Origin: Caballeronia sp. dw_19
Lineage (GTDB): Bacteria; Pseudomonadota; Gammaproteobacteria; Burkholderiales; Burkholderiaceae
DNA length: 64,000 nt
Assembly (NCBI RefSeq): GCF_018449515.1
Contig: NZ_JAAVUQ010000010.1
Span: 175,275 to 239,274 of the forward strand
Direction: 5' to 3'
Under the pieces are notes generated by a model that was not told the DNA's origin, searched no databases, and saw nothing but the letters and a program-made list of their open reading frames with translations. Position numbers and translations under genes: made by a program. Shown piece after piece: positions 8,468-17,240 of the stretch (positions within the stretch are counted from its first letter, which is position 1; every line of letters begins with the position of its first letter).

Positions 8468-8677
8468 TCAGCGTCCGAGCGGAATCCCGGTGGACTGAAT
8501 CCAGCCCATCCAGTGGGCGAACAGGATGAAGAGGAACAGCGAGATCGACAGCCCGACCCGCATGGCGAGCGACCACACCATGCGTTGGGTCTTGCCCTTG
8601 TCGGTCATCATGAAGTACAGCGCAGAACCCAGGCTCGCGATGATGAGAATGAATGCAATGGCAACGAATATGTGCAT
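8468..8677 (-). CDS. Twin transmembrane protein (DUF2909 family)
   Basis: Sixty-nine residues with two hydrophobic helices (about 2-23 and 41-61) separated by a short basic loop (MTDKGKTQRMVW). This is the layout of the DUF2909 'twin transmembrane' family found opposite SURF1 in burkholderial cox loci. It runs opposite to the oxidase genes and is divergent from SURF1, so the two may share the roughly 100-nt promoter region between them. Function is unknown; the location suggests a link to oxidase biogenesis. Confidence 0.8.
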   Translation of the reverse strand: MHIFVAIAFILIIASLGSALYFMMTDKGKTQRMVWSLAMRVGLSISLFLFILFAHWMGWIQSTGIPLGR

Positions 8678-8776
8678 GAAAACAGCCAGTTGGCCTAGGA
8701 AGTTCGATCGCTCAATTATCGCACCGCAGGTAACATGCCGCGTGGGCGTTCAGGTTTTCATCGGTGGAAATGCGGT

Positions 8777-9532
8777 ATGAAAATTCGTTTCTGGCCGGCG
8801 CTGATCATTTTGATCGTCATGGCGGTTACCGTGCGTCTTGGCTTCTGGCAGCGGGACCGCGCGCATCAGAAAGAGCAGTTGAACGCGCAGATTGTCGCGT
8901 TTGAAAACGCGCCGGTGCAACGCGTGGGCGCGACGCCGATTGCGCTGAAGGACATCAATTTTCATCGTGTGCTGGCGCGTGGTACGTTCATGCCCGATCG
9001 GGTTGTGTATCTCGATAACCGGCCCTATAACGACCAGCCGGGTTTCTACGTCGTGATGCCGCTTAAGCTTGATGGCGGCGGGGTGGTCCTGGTGAATCGC
9101 GGCTGGTTGCCGCGTAATCTGGCGGACCGCACGGGCATTGAGCCGTATGACACGCCGTCAGGTGTTGTCGAGATTGAAGGCGTTGCGCGGGCGAACGCGT
9201 CGCAGGCTTTCGAACTCGGACACGGCGGTTCCGCGGCGCAGCAAAAGATTCGGCAGAATCTCGATGTCGCCGCGTACGCCACCGAAACGGGTTTGCCACT
9301 GCAACCGTTCGTGATCCAGCAATTGAACAACAGCGGTGACAAGCTGGTGCGTGACTGGCCGGCGCCCACCATGGGCGTGGATACCAACTACGGCTACATG
9401 CTGCAATGGTGGGGTATGGCGCTCGCCGCGCTCGGGTTCGGGCTGTACGCGGCAAGGCGCGCGGCGAAGAACGAAGGGAAGAAGGACGGTGACGGGCAGG
9501 GCGCACCGGAAACGCTGGATGGGAAAGTCTGA
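8777..9532 (+). CDS. SURF1 family cytochrome oxidase biogenesis protein
   Basis: SURF1/Shy1 protein of 251 residues, implicated in inserting heme a into subunit I. One TM helix lies at the N-terminus (about 5-20) and a second near the C-terminus (YGYMLQWWGMALAALGFGLY), with a periplasmic domain between. Family motifs are LGFWQRDR, VYLDNRPYNDQPGFYV and VLVNRGWLPRN. An upstream in-frame ATG at 8735 exists, but 8777 gives the conserved short N-terminus MKIRFWPAL. It starts the second cox-assembly transcript, leading into the SCO-like and heme A genes. Confidence 0.92.
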   Translation: MKIRFWPALIILIVMAVTVRLGFWQRDRAHQKEQLNAQIVAFENAPVQRVGATPIALKDINFHRVLARGTFMPDRVVYLDNRPYNDQPGFYVVMPLKLDGGGVVLVNRGWLPRNLADRTGIEPYDTPSGVVEIEGVARANASQAFELGHGGSAAQQKIRQNLDVAAYATETGLPLQPFVIQQLNNSGDKLVRDWPAPTMGVDTNYGYMLQWWGMALAALGFGLYAARRAAKNEGKKDGDGQGAPETLDGKV

Positions 9533-9733
9533 TCCAATAATCGACGGGTTGGGCCAGTAAAGGACGACGCGTGTGTTCGCGTCGGGCGGGCTTGACCGGA
9601 AGTGATGGGCCGACGCACACGACCAACACCGGGACCGGCCGGCAGCCATGAAGCAGGCGCCCTGCGCTTGAATGAACGCATCGCATGAAAGAAGTACGCG
9701 ATGCCGCAAACGAATAGAGGCAACATTTTGTCC

Positions 9734-10390
9734 ATGCAAACTCCCCGACCGTCCGCGTCTGCCATTCACAAGGCGCGTGCTCAGCAACAAGAACGCACGC
9801 CCGGTTCATGGAACAAGGGGCGCTGGATGCTGATCCTGCTCGCGGCCGTTTGCGCCGCGCCGGTCCTCGCGTCCTATTTTATGTACTACGTGGTCAAGCC
9901 GACCGGTGGCACCACGAGCTACGGTGCGCTGATCGAGCCGCAACGGCCGATTCCCGACCCACTCGTCGTTACCGACGAACAAGGCAAGCCCATGCCGCTC
10001 ACCGTCTTGCGCGGTAAATGGTTGATGATCACGGTCAACGGCAGCGATTGCAACGAACAATGCGTCACGCGCCTCTTCTTCATGCGGCAGGTGCGCGTGC
10101 TGCAAGGCGCGGAACGCGACCGGGTGGTCAACGTCTGGCTTCGTACCGATGACAAACCGGTGTCGAGCGTGATCCAAACGGCTTATCCACAGCCGGACAC
10201 GCGCATGCTGGTCGCCGATCCCAAAACCGTCGCGGCGTGGCTGCCGGCGGGCGCGGATTCGCAACTCACCGACCATATCTTCCTGGTCGATCCCAATGGC
10301 AATCTCATGATGCGGTTCCCGAAGAATCCGGAGCCGGAGAAGATCAAGGCGGATCTGGCGAAGCTGCTGAAGTGGTCGCGGATCGGTTGA
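9734..10390 (+). CDS. SCO-like membrane-anchored thioredoxin-fold protein
   Basis: About 218 residues with one N-terminal TM helix (about 31-54) and a periplasmic thioredoxin-like domain. A CNEQC motif (C106, C110) takes the place of the SCO CxxxC copper site, and TDHIFLVDPNGN near the C-terminus matches the SCO histidine region. It lies between SURF1 and ctaA, so it probably serves copper insertion or thiol maintenance for the oxidase. It is distinct from the canonical SCO protein encoded at 12469. An alternative start at 9701 would add 11 residues; 9734 has GAGGCAAC upstream. Burkholderial genomes usually leave this gene as hypothetical. Confidence 0.72.
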   Translation: MQTPRPSASAIHKARAQQQERTPGSWNKGRWMLILLAAVCAAPVLASYFMYYVVKPTGGTTSYGALIEPQRPIPDPLVVTDEQGKPMPLTVLRGKWLMITVNGSDCNEQCVTRLFFMRQVRVLQGAERDRVVNVWLRTDDKPVSSVIQTAYPQPDTRMLVADPKTVAAWLPAGADSQLTDHIFLVDPNGNLMMRFPKNPEPEKIKADLAKLLKWSRIG

Positions 10391-10414
10391 AGACGAGTTG
10401 AGGACAGTGCACGC

Positions 10415-11560
10415 ATGACTTACGTTTTACAACTCGGATTGATCGGCATCTGCATTGCGTTGTTGCCGCTTTCGTATGTGTGGGTGAAAGCCGACGACAA
10501 CAAATTCCGCAAGCTTGTCTGGCTGACCACGTTCCTGACGCTCGACCTCGTGATGTTCGGTGGTTTTACGCGTCTGACCGATTCGGGTCTCGGTTGTCCC
10601 GACTGGCCGGGTTGTTACGGCACGTCGTCGCCGTTTATTGCGCATGCTGCCATTAACGCCGCCTATCAGGCGATGCCGACGGGGCCGGTGAGTATCGGCA
10701 AGGCGTGGATTGAAATGATCCACCGTTATTTCGCCATGGCGATCGGCGTGTTGATCATCGCGCAGGTTCTGATTGCATGGACGGCGCGTTTCAAGCGTCG
10801 GCCGCTGCACGTGTCGCCCTGGTGGCCGACCGGAATCCTGATGCTGATCGTGGTGCAGGGCGCGTTCGGGGCGTGGACGGTCACCATGAAACTGCAGCCG
10901 GTGATTGTGACCACGCATCTGTTGCTCGGGTTGGCGTTGCTCGGCGCGCTTGGCTGGCTGGCCGCGCGCCAGACACCGATTCCCGCTATCGATCCCGCCG
11001 CCGCTCGCTGGCTCCCCGCGGCGCTCGTCGGCTTGGTGCTGCTGGTGGTCCAGATCGCCCTGGGCGGCTGGGTCAGCACGAATTACGCGGTGCTCGCCTG
11101 CACGGACTTCCCGCTGTGCAACGGCGCGTGGATTCCGCCGATGAACTTCGAGCACGGCTTCCACCTGTGGCGGGCGCTCGGGATGACCGGCGACGGCGAT
11201 GTCATCTCGCAGGACGCGCTCGTCGCGATTCACTGGACCCACAGGACCTTTGCGATCGTCGTCGTGCTATACACATTGTGGCTCGCGGCGAAACTGCGGC
11301 GATTTGAGTCGTTGAGAAAACCCGCCAACGGCATCATGATCGTGATCGTCGTGCAGTTCCTGACGGGATTGTCGAACATCCTGCTGCAGTGGCCGCTGCC
11401 TGTTGCCGTGGCCCACAACGGCGGGGCGGCCATCCTTTTGCTGTTGCTCGTTATGGTAAACTTTCGAATCTCCTCCAGCCGTCCCGGCCATGTTGTGGGG
11501 TCGCCTGCCACGGCCCCGCGCGACGCCGTTCCCGCATCACTCCCGCGCCAAGCTCCGTGA
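10415..11560 (+). CDS. ctaA: Heme A synthase (COX15/CtaA family)
   Basis: Membrane enzyme of 381 residues that oxidises heme O to heme A by hydroxylating the C8 methyl group. Eight hydrophobic segments are visible, with conserved histidines in WIEMIHRYFAM, VTTHLLLG, AIHWTHRTFA and VAHNGGAA. The N-terminal FGGFTRLTDSGLGCPDWPGCYG is a family signature. It overlaps functionally and is adjacent to ctaB (6-nt gap), which makes its substrate. Co-transcription with SURF1 and the SCO-like gene is likely because spacing is short. Confidence 0.95.
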   Translation: MTYVLQLGLIGICIALLPLSYVWVKADDNKFRKLVWLTTFLTLDLVMFGGFTRLTDSGLGCPDWPGCYGTSSPFIAHAAINAAYQAMPTGPVSIGKAWIEMIHRYFAMAIGVLIIAQVLIAWTARFKRRPLHVSPWWPTGILMLIVVQGAFGAWTVTMKLQPVIVTTHLLLGLALLGALGWLAARQTPIPAIDPAAARWLPAALVGLVLLVVQIALGGWVSTNYAVLACTDFPLCNGAWIPPMNFEHGFHLWRALGMTGDGDVISQDALVAIHWTHRTFAIVVVLYTLWLAAKLRRFESLRKPANGIMIVIVVQFLTGLSNILLQWPLPVAVAHNGGAAILLLLLVMVNFRISSSRPGHVVGSPATAPRDAVPASLPRQAP

Positions 11561-11566
11561 GTTTCT

Positions 11567-12472
11567 ATGGACAGCACGACACTGATTTCCCCGTCCGGTA
11601 ACCGCCTCTCGCAATACATTGCGTTGACCAAACCGCGCGTGACGCAACTCGCGGTTTTCTGCGCGGTCATCGGCATGTTCCTGGCCACGCCGGGCATGGT
11701 GCCGTGGACTGTGCTGATCGGCGGAACCGTGGGCATCTGGCTGCTGGCCGGGGCCGCGTTCGCCATCAACTGCCTGATGGAACAAAAGATCGATGCAATG
11801 ATGCGCCGCACCGCGTGGCGTCCGTCCGCACGCGGCGAGATCACGCCTGTGCAGATCTTGCTGTTTTCAGCGGTGCTCGGCGGCGCAGGCATGTGGACGC
11901 TCTACACGTTCACGAACGCGCTGACCATGTGGCTGACAATCGCCACGTTTGTTGGCTATGCGGTGATCTATACCTGTTTGCTGAAACCCGCGACGCCGCA
12001 GAACATCGTGATTGGTGGTGCGTCGGGCGCCATGCCGCCGGCGCTTGGCTGGGCAGCTGTCACGGGCCATGTGCCCGGGGACGCATGGATTCTTGTCCTG
12101 ATCATCTTCGTGTGGACGCCGCCGCACTTCTGGGCGCTGGCGTTGTATCGGCGCAAGGACTACGAGAACGCCGGCTTGCCGATGCTGCCGAACACGCACG
12201 GCGAGAAATACACGCGCCTGCATATCCTTTTGTACACGGTGATCCTGTTTGCCGTGACCATGATGCCGTTTATCTCCGGCATGAGCGGTCTGCTGTATCT
12301 GGCGTCGGCCGTGGTGCTCGGCGGCGTTTTCCTTGGCTACGCGTGGAAGATTTATCGTGAATATTCCGATGCCCTCGCGCGCAAGACCTTTCGGTTCTCC
12401 ATCGTGTATTTGTCGCTGCTGTTCGGCGCGCTGCTCGTGGATCATTACGTGCGGACGGTGATCGGTCTATGA
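11567..12472 (+). CDS. ctaB: Protoheme IX farnesyltransferase (heme O synthase)
   Basis: UbiA-superfamily prenyltransferase (301 residues) that attaches farnesyl to heme B to make heme O. Its first helix begins [18 protein letters not shown]. The polyprenyl-diphosphate binding region reads [19 protein letters not shown], with acidic residues spaced as in the family's Asp-rich motif. [15 protein letters not shown] is the second conserved loop. Its last codon overlaps the SCO gene start by 4 nt (ATGA), so the two are translationally coupled. Confidence 0.96.
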   Translation: MDSTTLISPSGNRLSQYIALTKPRVTQLAVFCAVIGMFLATPGMVPWTVLIGGTVGIWLLAGAAFAINCLMEQKIDAMMRRTAWRPSARGEITPVQILLFSAVLGGAGMWTLYTFTNALTMWLTIATFVGYAVIYTCLLKPATPQNIVIGGASGAMPPALGWAAVTGHVPGDAWILVLIIFVWTPPHFWALALYRRKDYENAGLPMLPNTHGEKYTRLHILLYTVILFAVTMMPFISGMSGLLYLASAVVLGGVFLGYAWKIYREYSDALARKTFRFSIVYLSLLFGALLVDHYVRTVIGL

Positions 12473-13068
12473 CGTTTTCAGTTCGGGGAATCGCTGTCTG
12501 GTTGGGATTCGTTTTGGCCGCCGTGCTGCTCGCAGGATGCGACAGCAAACCGGCGTTCACGAATCTCGACATCACGGGCAATACGCAGTTCGGCAGCGAG
12601 TTTTCGTTGCCCGACACCAGCGGCAAAACGCGCACGCTCGGTGACTTCAAAGGCAAGGCCGTGGTGCTGTTCTTCGGCTACACGCATTGCCCGGACGTTT
12701 GTCCGACCACGCTCGCCGAACTCTCGCAGGCGCTGCAACAACTTGGCGACGACGGCAAGCGTGTTCAGGTACTGATGGTCACCGTCGATCCCGCACGCGA
12801 TACAGCGCCGTTGCTGGGCGAATATGTGTCGGCGTTCAGCCCGACGTTCATCGGCCTGCGTCCCGCCGACACGGCCGAACTCGTCAAGATCACGAAGGAT
12901 TTTCGCGTGTATTACGCGCAGGTTCCCGGCAAGGCGGCGGGCGATTACACCATGGACCACACGGCCGCGAGTTATGTCTTCGACCCGCAAGGTCGGCTCA
13001 GGTTGTTCGCACGCGACGGGCAGGGCGTGGATACGTGGGTACACGATCTGAAGTTGTTGCTCGATTAA
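12469..13068 (+). CDS. SCO family copper chaperone lipoprotein
   Basis: SCO1/SenC protein (199 residues) that supplies copper to the CuA site of subunit II. A lipobox LLAGC places the lipidated cysteine at residue 24. The copper-binding motif HCPDVCP carries C74 and C78, and the distal histidine lies in MDHTAAS near residue 164. The start overlaps ctaB (ATGA). It is the last gene of the oxidase-assembly run; a strong terminator follows 33 nt after the stop codon. Confidence 0.93.
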   Translation: MTFSVRGIAVWLGFVLAAVLLAGCDSKPAFTNLDITGNTQFGSEFSLPDTSGKTRTLGDFKGKAVVLFFGYTHCPDVCPTTLAELSQALQQLGDDGKRVQVLMVTVDPARDTAPLLGEYVSAFSPTFIGLRPADTAELVKITKDFRVYYAQVPGKAAGDYTMDHTAASYVFDPQGRLRLFARDGQGVDTWVHDLKLLLD

Positions 13069-13101
13069 GCGGACGCTTGCTACGAGTGCGAATCAGTTGC
13101 G

Positions 13102-13139
13102 AAAAAGGCCGTTTCAACGTGAGTTGAAACGGCCTTTTT
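13102..13139. terminator. Strong, potentially bidirectional terminator
   Basis: A perfect 17-bp stem (13102-13118 with 13123-13139) around a GTGA loop begins with five A and ends with five T, so it can act on both strands. It ends the SCO transcript and, from the other side, the reverse-strand YciI gene. Confidence 0.93.
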
Positions 13140-13177
13140 CGTAGGTGATTCCCGCTTCAAACTATCGCCGACAACGC

Positions 13178-13468
13178 TCACGGCGATTGCGGCAAATTCA
13201 GTCCCGGTGCCAACCGCGTGGCGTTGAACTCGATGATGTCGTAGTGCACGAGCCGCTGCTGCGAGAAGGGGTCTTTCGCAATGATCGCGTCGAGCCGGTC
13301 ACGGTCCATGGTTGCCGCCAGGATAATGCCGCCGTCGCACGGTATTTTGGGCCCAGCGATAATAAACGCGCCGGCATCGAACTGCTGTTCGAGATAGAGG
13401 CGATGAGCGTCGAGCGCGTCGTCGATTTCAGCGAGCGCGCCGGTGTAGCGTAGATGGATGACGTACAT
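13178..13468 (-). CDS. YciI family protein
   Basis: Ninety-six residue protein of the YciI-like ferredoxin-fold family. The N-terminus MYVIHLRYTG, the conserved His in LDAHRLYL, and the segment GGIILAATMDRDRLDAIIAKDPF are diagnostic. The start is set at the ATG at 13468; the longer open frame upstream lacks family similarity. Related proteins have dehydrochlorinase-like or unknown activity, and none can be assigned here. It lies downstream of the MarR-GNAT gene on the same strand with a 68-nt gap. Confidence 0.88.
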   Translation of the reverse strand: MYVIHLRYTGALAEIDDALDAHRLYLEQQFDAGAFIIAGPKIPCDGGIILAATMDRDRLDAIIAKDPFSQQRLVHYDIIEFNATRLAPGLNLPQSP

Positions 13469-13536
13469 GGGCGATTTCAACCGATAGAGAACGGGCCTCA
13501 ATATTAAGCCCGCGCGGCCGCTCCGGTGCGCAGGCG

Positions 13537-14448
13537 CTAAAAGGCGCGAGGTCCTTTCAAGCGCTTTTCCCATTCTCCCTGGCCGCTTAGTTCCTCGAAA
13601 CCAAACGGCCGCAGAAGAGGGGCAACTGGAACCGGGTTCAGATCGCTCGCGCAGACGATGCGGTCATACCCGGCCTCGGTGGCAAACGTCACGCACGCGT
13701 TGATCAAACGGCGAGCGATACCGCCTCGCTTCACGCCCGGTTCCATGAACAACGCCGAAAGCCGTGCACTCCCGGCTGATACGCCTATCAGCAGGCTCGC
13801 GCCTACGCTGACGCCGTCCTGCTCGGCAATCCAGCACGCATTGCGCAGCGGATCGGGTGCGGTCAGGTAATCCGCTACGACAATCGCGGTACGCGTTTCC
13901 CGCTCACATTGCGCTTGCATTCCATCGGGGGCGAGTTGCGCCTCGCGCTCAACGATCCAGCCGAAATCACCCGGTCGCGGACCGCGCAGCCGAACGCGTG
14001 CCGCGTCGCCGTTCGGCCCGAGCAGCCGCTGGACGCAACCCATTGATGCAAGCAATTGCGCGCGTTGGTCCCGCGTCATTGCGTCCAGCGTGGCCGAAAC
14101 GTCGTCGCGCACGTGCGTGCTCAGCGCAGCCAGCGTCGTCTCTCCGGTCGTGGTCAATGAAACCTGGTTGCGGCGGGCGTCGCCGGAAAATGGCTGCCTC
14201 TCGATCAGTCCGGCGCATTCGAATTGCGTCAGCATGCGGCTCAGATAGCCGGTATCGAGCCCGAGCGTGCGCGAGATGTCCGCCGCCGTGCACGTGCCGG
14301 CGTGCATGACGGCAAACAGCACGCGCATTTCCGTTAGCGAGAGCACGCTTTGCTCGACCAACTCGTGCGGCGCCCTGACATGGCACGCATAAAACCATTG
14401 GAAACGGCGTACCGCCGCCGTCAGGCCGTTGCTCATGGAACTGTCCAT
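13537..14448 (-). CDS. MarR-type regulator fused to GNAT acetyltransferase
   Basis: A 303-residue two-domain protein. Residues about 1-145 form a winged helix of the MarR family, with DNA-binding helices TAADISRTLGLDTGYLSRML and the wing RQPFSGDARRNQVSLT. Residues about 155-303 form a GNAT domain with the acetyl-CoA motif MEPGVKRGGIARRLINACV. This fusion is a recurring family in proteobacteria; the GNAT half may acetylate a small molecule sensed by the regulator half. Target genes are unknown. It is divergent from the nag operon across a long regulatory gap, so it could conceivably influence nagA, but there is no direct evidence. Confidence 0.88.
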   Translation of the reverse strand: MDSSMSNGLTAAVRRFQWFYACHVRAPHELVEQSVLSLTEMRVLFAVMHAGTCTAADISRTLGLDTGYLSRMLTQFECAGLIERQPFSGDARRNQVSLTTTGETTLAALSTHVRDDVSATLDAMTRDQRAQLLASMGCVQRLLGPNGDAARVRLRGPRPGDFGWIVEREAQLAPDGMQAQCERETRTAIVVADYLTAPDPLRNACWIAEQDGVSVGASLLIGVSAGSARLSALFMEPGVKRGGIARRLINACVTFATEAGYDRIVCASDLNPVPVAPLLRPFGFEELSGQGEWEKRLKGPRAF

Positions 14449-14727
14449 ATCCGCCTCGCTCTCTCGTTTTTATGCCGTTCGCCGTTTCCCCTGGCAAATC
14501 GATCGAGACCATTGTGCCGATAAAAAGTATGACCGTGCAGAAGAGCGTCGGCGGCACCTCTTGCAGCGGTCGACGGGCGTCTATAGTGTGTAGACCAGCA
14601 GCATTGAAGTGGGCTGTAATTCGAGGGTAATTACTGATGCGAAAGCATCCGTGAAATCAATTCGAGATACGTTCAACCTATTGATAATTAACAAGTTTGT
14701 GAGAGACGCGCCAATTGATTTTGAAAA

Positions 14728-14755
14728 TTGACTGGTATTATTTTGGTTATATAAT
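14728..14755 (+). promoter_or_regulatory. Near-consensus sigma-70 promoter for the nag operon
   Basis: TTGACT (14728-14733) and a perfect TATAAT (14750-14755) are spaced by 16 bp inside an AT-rich patch. Transcription would start near 14762, about 360 nt before the nagA ATG. The upstream part of this gap (14449-14727) shows no supportable gene; a small reverse ORF there (14581-14811) lacks family features. Confidence 0.65.
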
Positions 14756-14761
14756 GGGCTC

Positions 14762-15122
14762 GCAAAAGATGGCGGCTTCGTGACCATTCTTATGCACAAT
14801 CGATCAGTCAAATGATCGTAAAAATTGGTCGCAAGGTGTCAATCAAGGTGTCTGGCTAGCGACCCGTTCTTGCGTTATCAGTGCTTTAAGCATGGCGCCA
14901 GAGTCCCTCCATCACCGGGCCGGCGAGACGTCGAAACAGACGTCGCAAAACAATTCCAGAGGCGAAAAACGCCATCGCGGGACGTCACCGGGAACCGTTT
15001 TACCGGCGACTTCCGGCCTGCTCGCAGCGGGTGCGACGGTTGATGGAGCTTCATCATGCGCAAGCGCGCACCGCCAGACGCGCCTGATGCACGTCAAGCG
15101 GTACGTTTCACGAGAGAGATTC
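14762..15122 (+). promoter_or_regulatory. Long structured 5' leader of nagA
   Basis: The predicted untranslated leader of about 360 nt holds a CGATCA/TGATCG hairpin near 14803-14820, a GGTCGC (14827-14832)/GCGACC (14859-14864) stem, and two pairs of direct repeats, each with a 12-bp period: CAAGGTGTC at 14832-14840 and 14844-14852, and GACGTCG at 14927-14933 and 14939-14945. An open frame runs into nagA from 14892, but its N-terminal extension shows no amidohydrolase similarity. No GntR-type nag repressor gene is present between the MarR-GNAT gene and nagA. Confidence 0.4.
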
Positions 15123-16226
15123 ATGCTGAAAGGAAACATCCTGACGACCGACGGCTGGATATACGGCTCGGTCGAGTTTGCGAACGGACGGGTAACGGCG
15201 CTCGAAGGTGCGCGCGTGGACCCGAAGACCAATGACGCCCCGTACATCCTGCCGGGCTTCGTCGACTGCCATGTGCATGGCGGCGGCGGTTCGGACATCA
15301 TGGAAGGCGGTGACGCCGCGACCACCGTTGCACGCGAGCACGCGAAGCACGGTACCACCAGCATGCTTGCCACCACCATGACCGCTCCGCGCGACGAACT
15401 CATGGCAGTCGTCGCGGGCCTCGGCGAACAATCCATCCGCCGCGCGCCAGGTGGCGCCCGCGTGCTGGGCGTTCATCTGGAAGGCCCGTACATTAATCCC
15501 GGCAAGCTCGGCGCGCAACCGGATGCGGCAGCGGTTGCGGTGCGCGACGAAGTGCTGAAGTACTTGTCGCTCGCGCCCATCCGCGTGGTCACGATCGCGC
15601 CGGAAATCTCCGGGCATATTGAAGTGATCCAGGAAATGGCGGCGCGCGGCGTGCGCGTGCAAGTGGGCCATTCGCTCGCTACTTACGACGACGCCGTCAA
15701 TGCGCTCAAACACGGCGCACGCGGTTTCACGCATCTGTTCAACGCCATGTCGCCGCTGCATCACCGCGACCCCGGCGTGGTCGGCGCGGCGCTCGCGCAT
15801 GCCGAATACGCCGAACTGATCCCCGATCTCCTGCACGTGCATCCCGGCGCAATCCGGGCTGCGCTGCGCGCCATTCCGCGCCTGTATGTGGTCACCGACA
15901 GCACCTCGGCGTCCGGTATGCCCGACGGCGAATATCGCCTGGGCAGCCAGCACGTCACGAAGTGCATGGGCGGCGTGCGTCTTGCCGACGGCACGCTCGC
16001 CGGCAGCACGCTGACCATGGATCAGGCGCTGCGCAATCTTGTCTCTATCGGCTTGCCGATAGCGGACGTTTCCAATCGCCTGTCACGCTACGCCGCCGAT
16101 TATCTCGGCCTCGAAGACAGAGGCCGGATCGCGCGTGGCGCGTGGGCGGACCTCGTTGTTTTCGATCGCGAACTTGCGTTGACGGCTACTTATGTTGAGG
16201 GTGAATCAATTGTCGAATATGCTTGA
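15123..16226 (+). CDS. nagA: N-acetylglucosamine-6-phosphate deacetylase
   Basis: Amidohydrolase (367 residues) that removes the acetyl group from GlcNAc-6-phosphate, the first cytoplasmic step after PTS uptake. Motifs include the metal site DCHVHGGGGSD, HLEGPYINPGK (catalytic-site Glu), GHSLATYDDA, THLFNAMSPLHHRDPG and TDSTSASGMPDGEY. The start at 15123 gives the expected N-terminus MLKGNILTTDGW and follows GAGAGA; upstream in-frame ATGs extend into non-homologous sequence. The stop overlaps the next gene, indicating translational coupling. Confidence 0.95.
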   Translation: MLKGNILTTDGWIYGSVEFANGRVTALEGARVDPKTNDAPYILPGFVDCHVHGGGGSDIMEGGDAATTVAREHAKHGTTSMLATTMTAPRDELMAVVAGLGEQSIRRAPGGARVLGVHLEGPYINPGKLGAQPDAAAVAVRDEVLKYLSLAPIRVVTIAPEISGHIEVIQEMAARGVRVQVGHSLATYDDAVNALKHGARGFTHLFNAMSPLHHRDPGVVGAALAHAEYAELIPDLLHVHPGAIRAALRAIPRLYVVTDSTSASGMPDGEYRLGSQHVTKCMGGVRLADGTLAGSTLTMDQALRNLVSIGLPIADVSNRLSRYAADYLGLEDRGRIARGAWADLVVFDRELALTATYVEGESIVEYA

Positions 16227-17226
16227 CGAGGCACTGGCCTCCGCCGAAGTGGTGGTTGCCCAGCTCGCCGATACCTCCCACATCGAAGCACTCGCCGCAC
16301 GGCTCGCCGAAGAGCCGCGCCACGTTGCATTGACCGTTGCGCGCGGTTCATCGGATCACGCCGCCAGTTACTTCGCAGGCCTGACCATGAGCCGTATCGG
16401 CGTGCCGGTCGCTTCGTTGCCCATGTCGGTTGCGACCTTGCAACAAGCCCCTTTGCGCGTGAAAGGCCAACTGGCGGTGGCGTTCTCGCAGTCCGGCAAG
16501 AGTCCCGACCTGATCGGCACGATGCAGGCGTTGCGTGCCGCCGGCGCGCTGACCGTGGCTGCTGTCAACGCGCCTGGTTCGCCGCTCGCCGAAGCGTGCG
16601 AGTGGAATCTGCCGCTGCTGGCCGGGCCGGAATTGTCGGTGGCCGCGACCAAAAGCTATATCGCAATGTTGTCGCTTTCGGCGATCGTGATTGCGCACGT
16701 ACAGAAAGACGTTGAGTTGCTGAACGCCTTGAAAACGCTGCCGGATGCATTGCGCGCAGCGGGCAAGCTTGACTGGTCGCATGCTGTCGATGAACTGAAA
16801 AACGTCGACCGCATGATCGTGATCGGCCGTGGACTCGGTCTCGCGATTGCCCAGGAAGCGGCGCTGAAGCTGAAGGAAACGTCGGGCATCCAGGCCGAGG
16901 CGTTCTCCAGCGCGGAAGTGCGGCATGGTCCCATGGAGCTTATCGGCGAGGACTATCCGCTGCTCGTGTTCGCACCGCGCGGCCCGGAACAGGCCGGCTT
17001 GATCCAGCTCGCCCGCGACATGCGCGCACGTGGCGCACGCGTGCTGCTCGCCGCGCCCGCCGATGTGCCCGAAGCCACGTTGCCGCTTGTCGAGACCGCC
17101 CATTTCGCGCTCGATCCCATCGCCGCGATCCTGTCCTTCTATGTGATGGCCGACGCCTTGGCAGCCGCGCGCGGGCGTAATCCCGACGCGCCGCGCCATT
17201 TGGCCAAAGTCACCGAAACCCGTTAA
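16210..17226 (+). CDS. Glucosamine-6-phosphate deaminase, SIS type (NagB-II)
   Basis: Double-SIS-domain protein of about 338 residues. It resembles the isomerase half of GlmS and, in this context, acts as the alternative deaminase converting glucosamine-6-phosphate to fructose-6-phosphate and ammonia. Motifs are ARGSSDHAASY, FSQSGKSPD, SYIAMLSLSAI and FSSAEVRHGPMELI. The start is not certain: TTG at 16210 sits 9 nt after GAGGG, ATG at 16219 is too far from it, and ATG at 16192 lacks a site. The gene overlaps nagA and precedes the PTS fusion gene by 14 nt. Classical NagB is absent here, so this is the likely deaminase. Confidence 0.9.
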   Translation: MSNMLDEALASAEVVVAQLADTSHIEALAARLAEEPRHVALTVARGSSDHAASYFAGLTMSRIGVPVASLPMSVATLQQAPLRVKGQLAVAFSQSGKSPDLIGTMQALRAAGALTVAAVNAPGSPLAEACEWNLPLLAGPELSVAATKSYIAMLSLSAIVIAHVQKDVELLNALKTLPDALRAAGKLDWSHAVDELKNVDRMIVIGRGLGLAIAQEAALKLKETSGIQAEAFSSAEVRHGPMELIGEDYPLLVFAPRGPEQAGLIQLARDMRARGARVLLAAPADVPEATLPLVETAHFALDPIAAILSFYVMADALAAARGRNPDAPRHLAKVTETR

Positions 17227-17240
17227 TCGAGAGTCATCCG

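Noticed and set aside
14581..14811. Reverse-strand ORF of 76 codons upstream of the nag promoter
   Set aside because: It covers an AT-rich regulatory gap, includes the promoter hexamers on the other strand, has no ribosome binding site of note and no family resemblance.
14892..15122. In-frame N-terminal extension of nagA of 77 residues
   Set aside because: The extension lacks amidohydrolase similarity, while the ATG at 15123 gives the standard NagA N-terminus.
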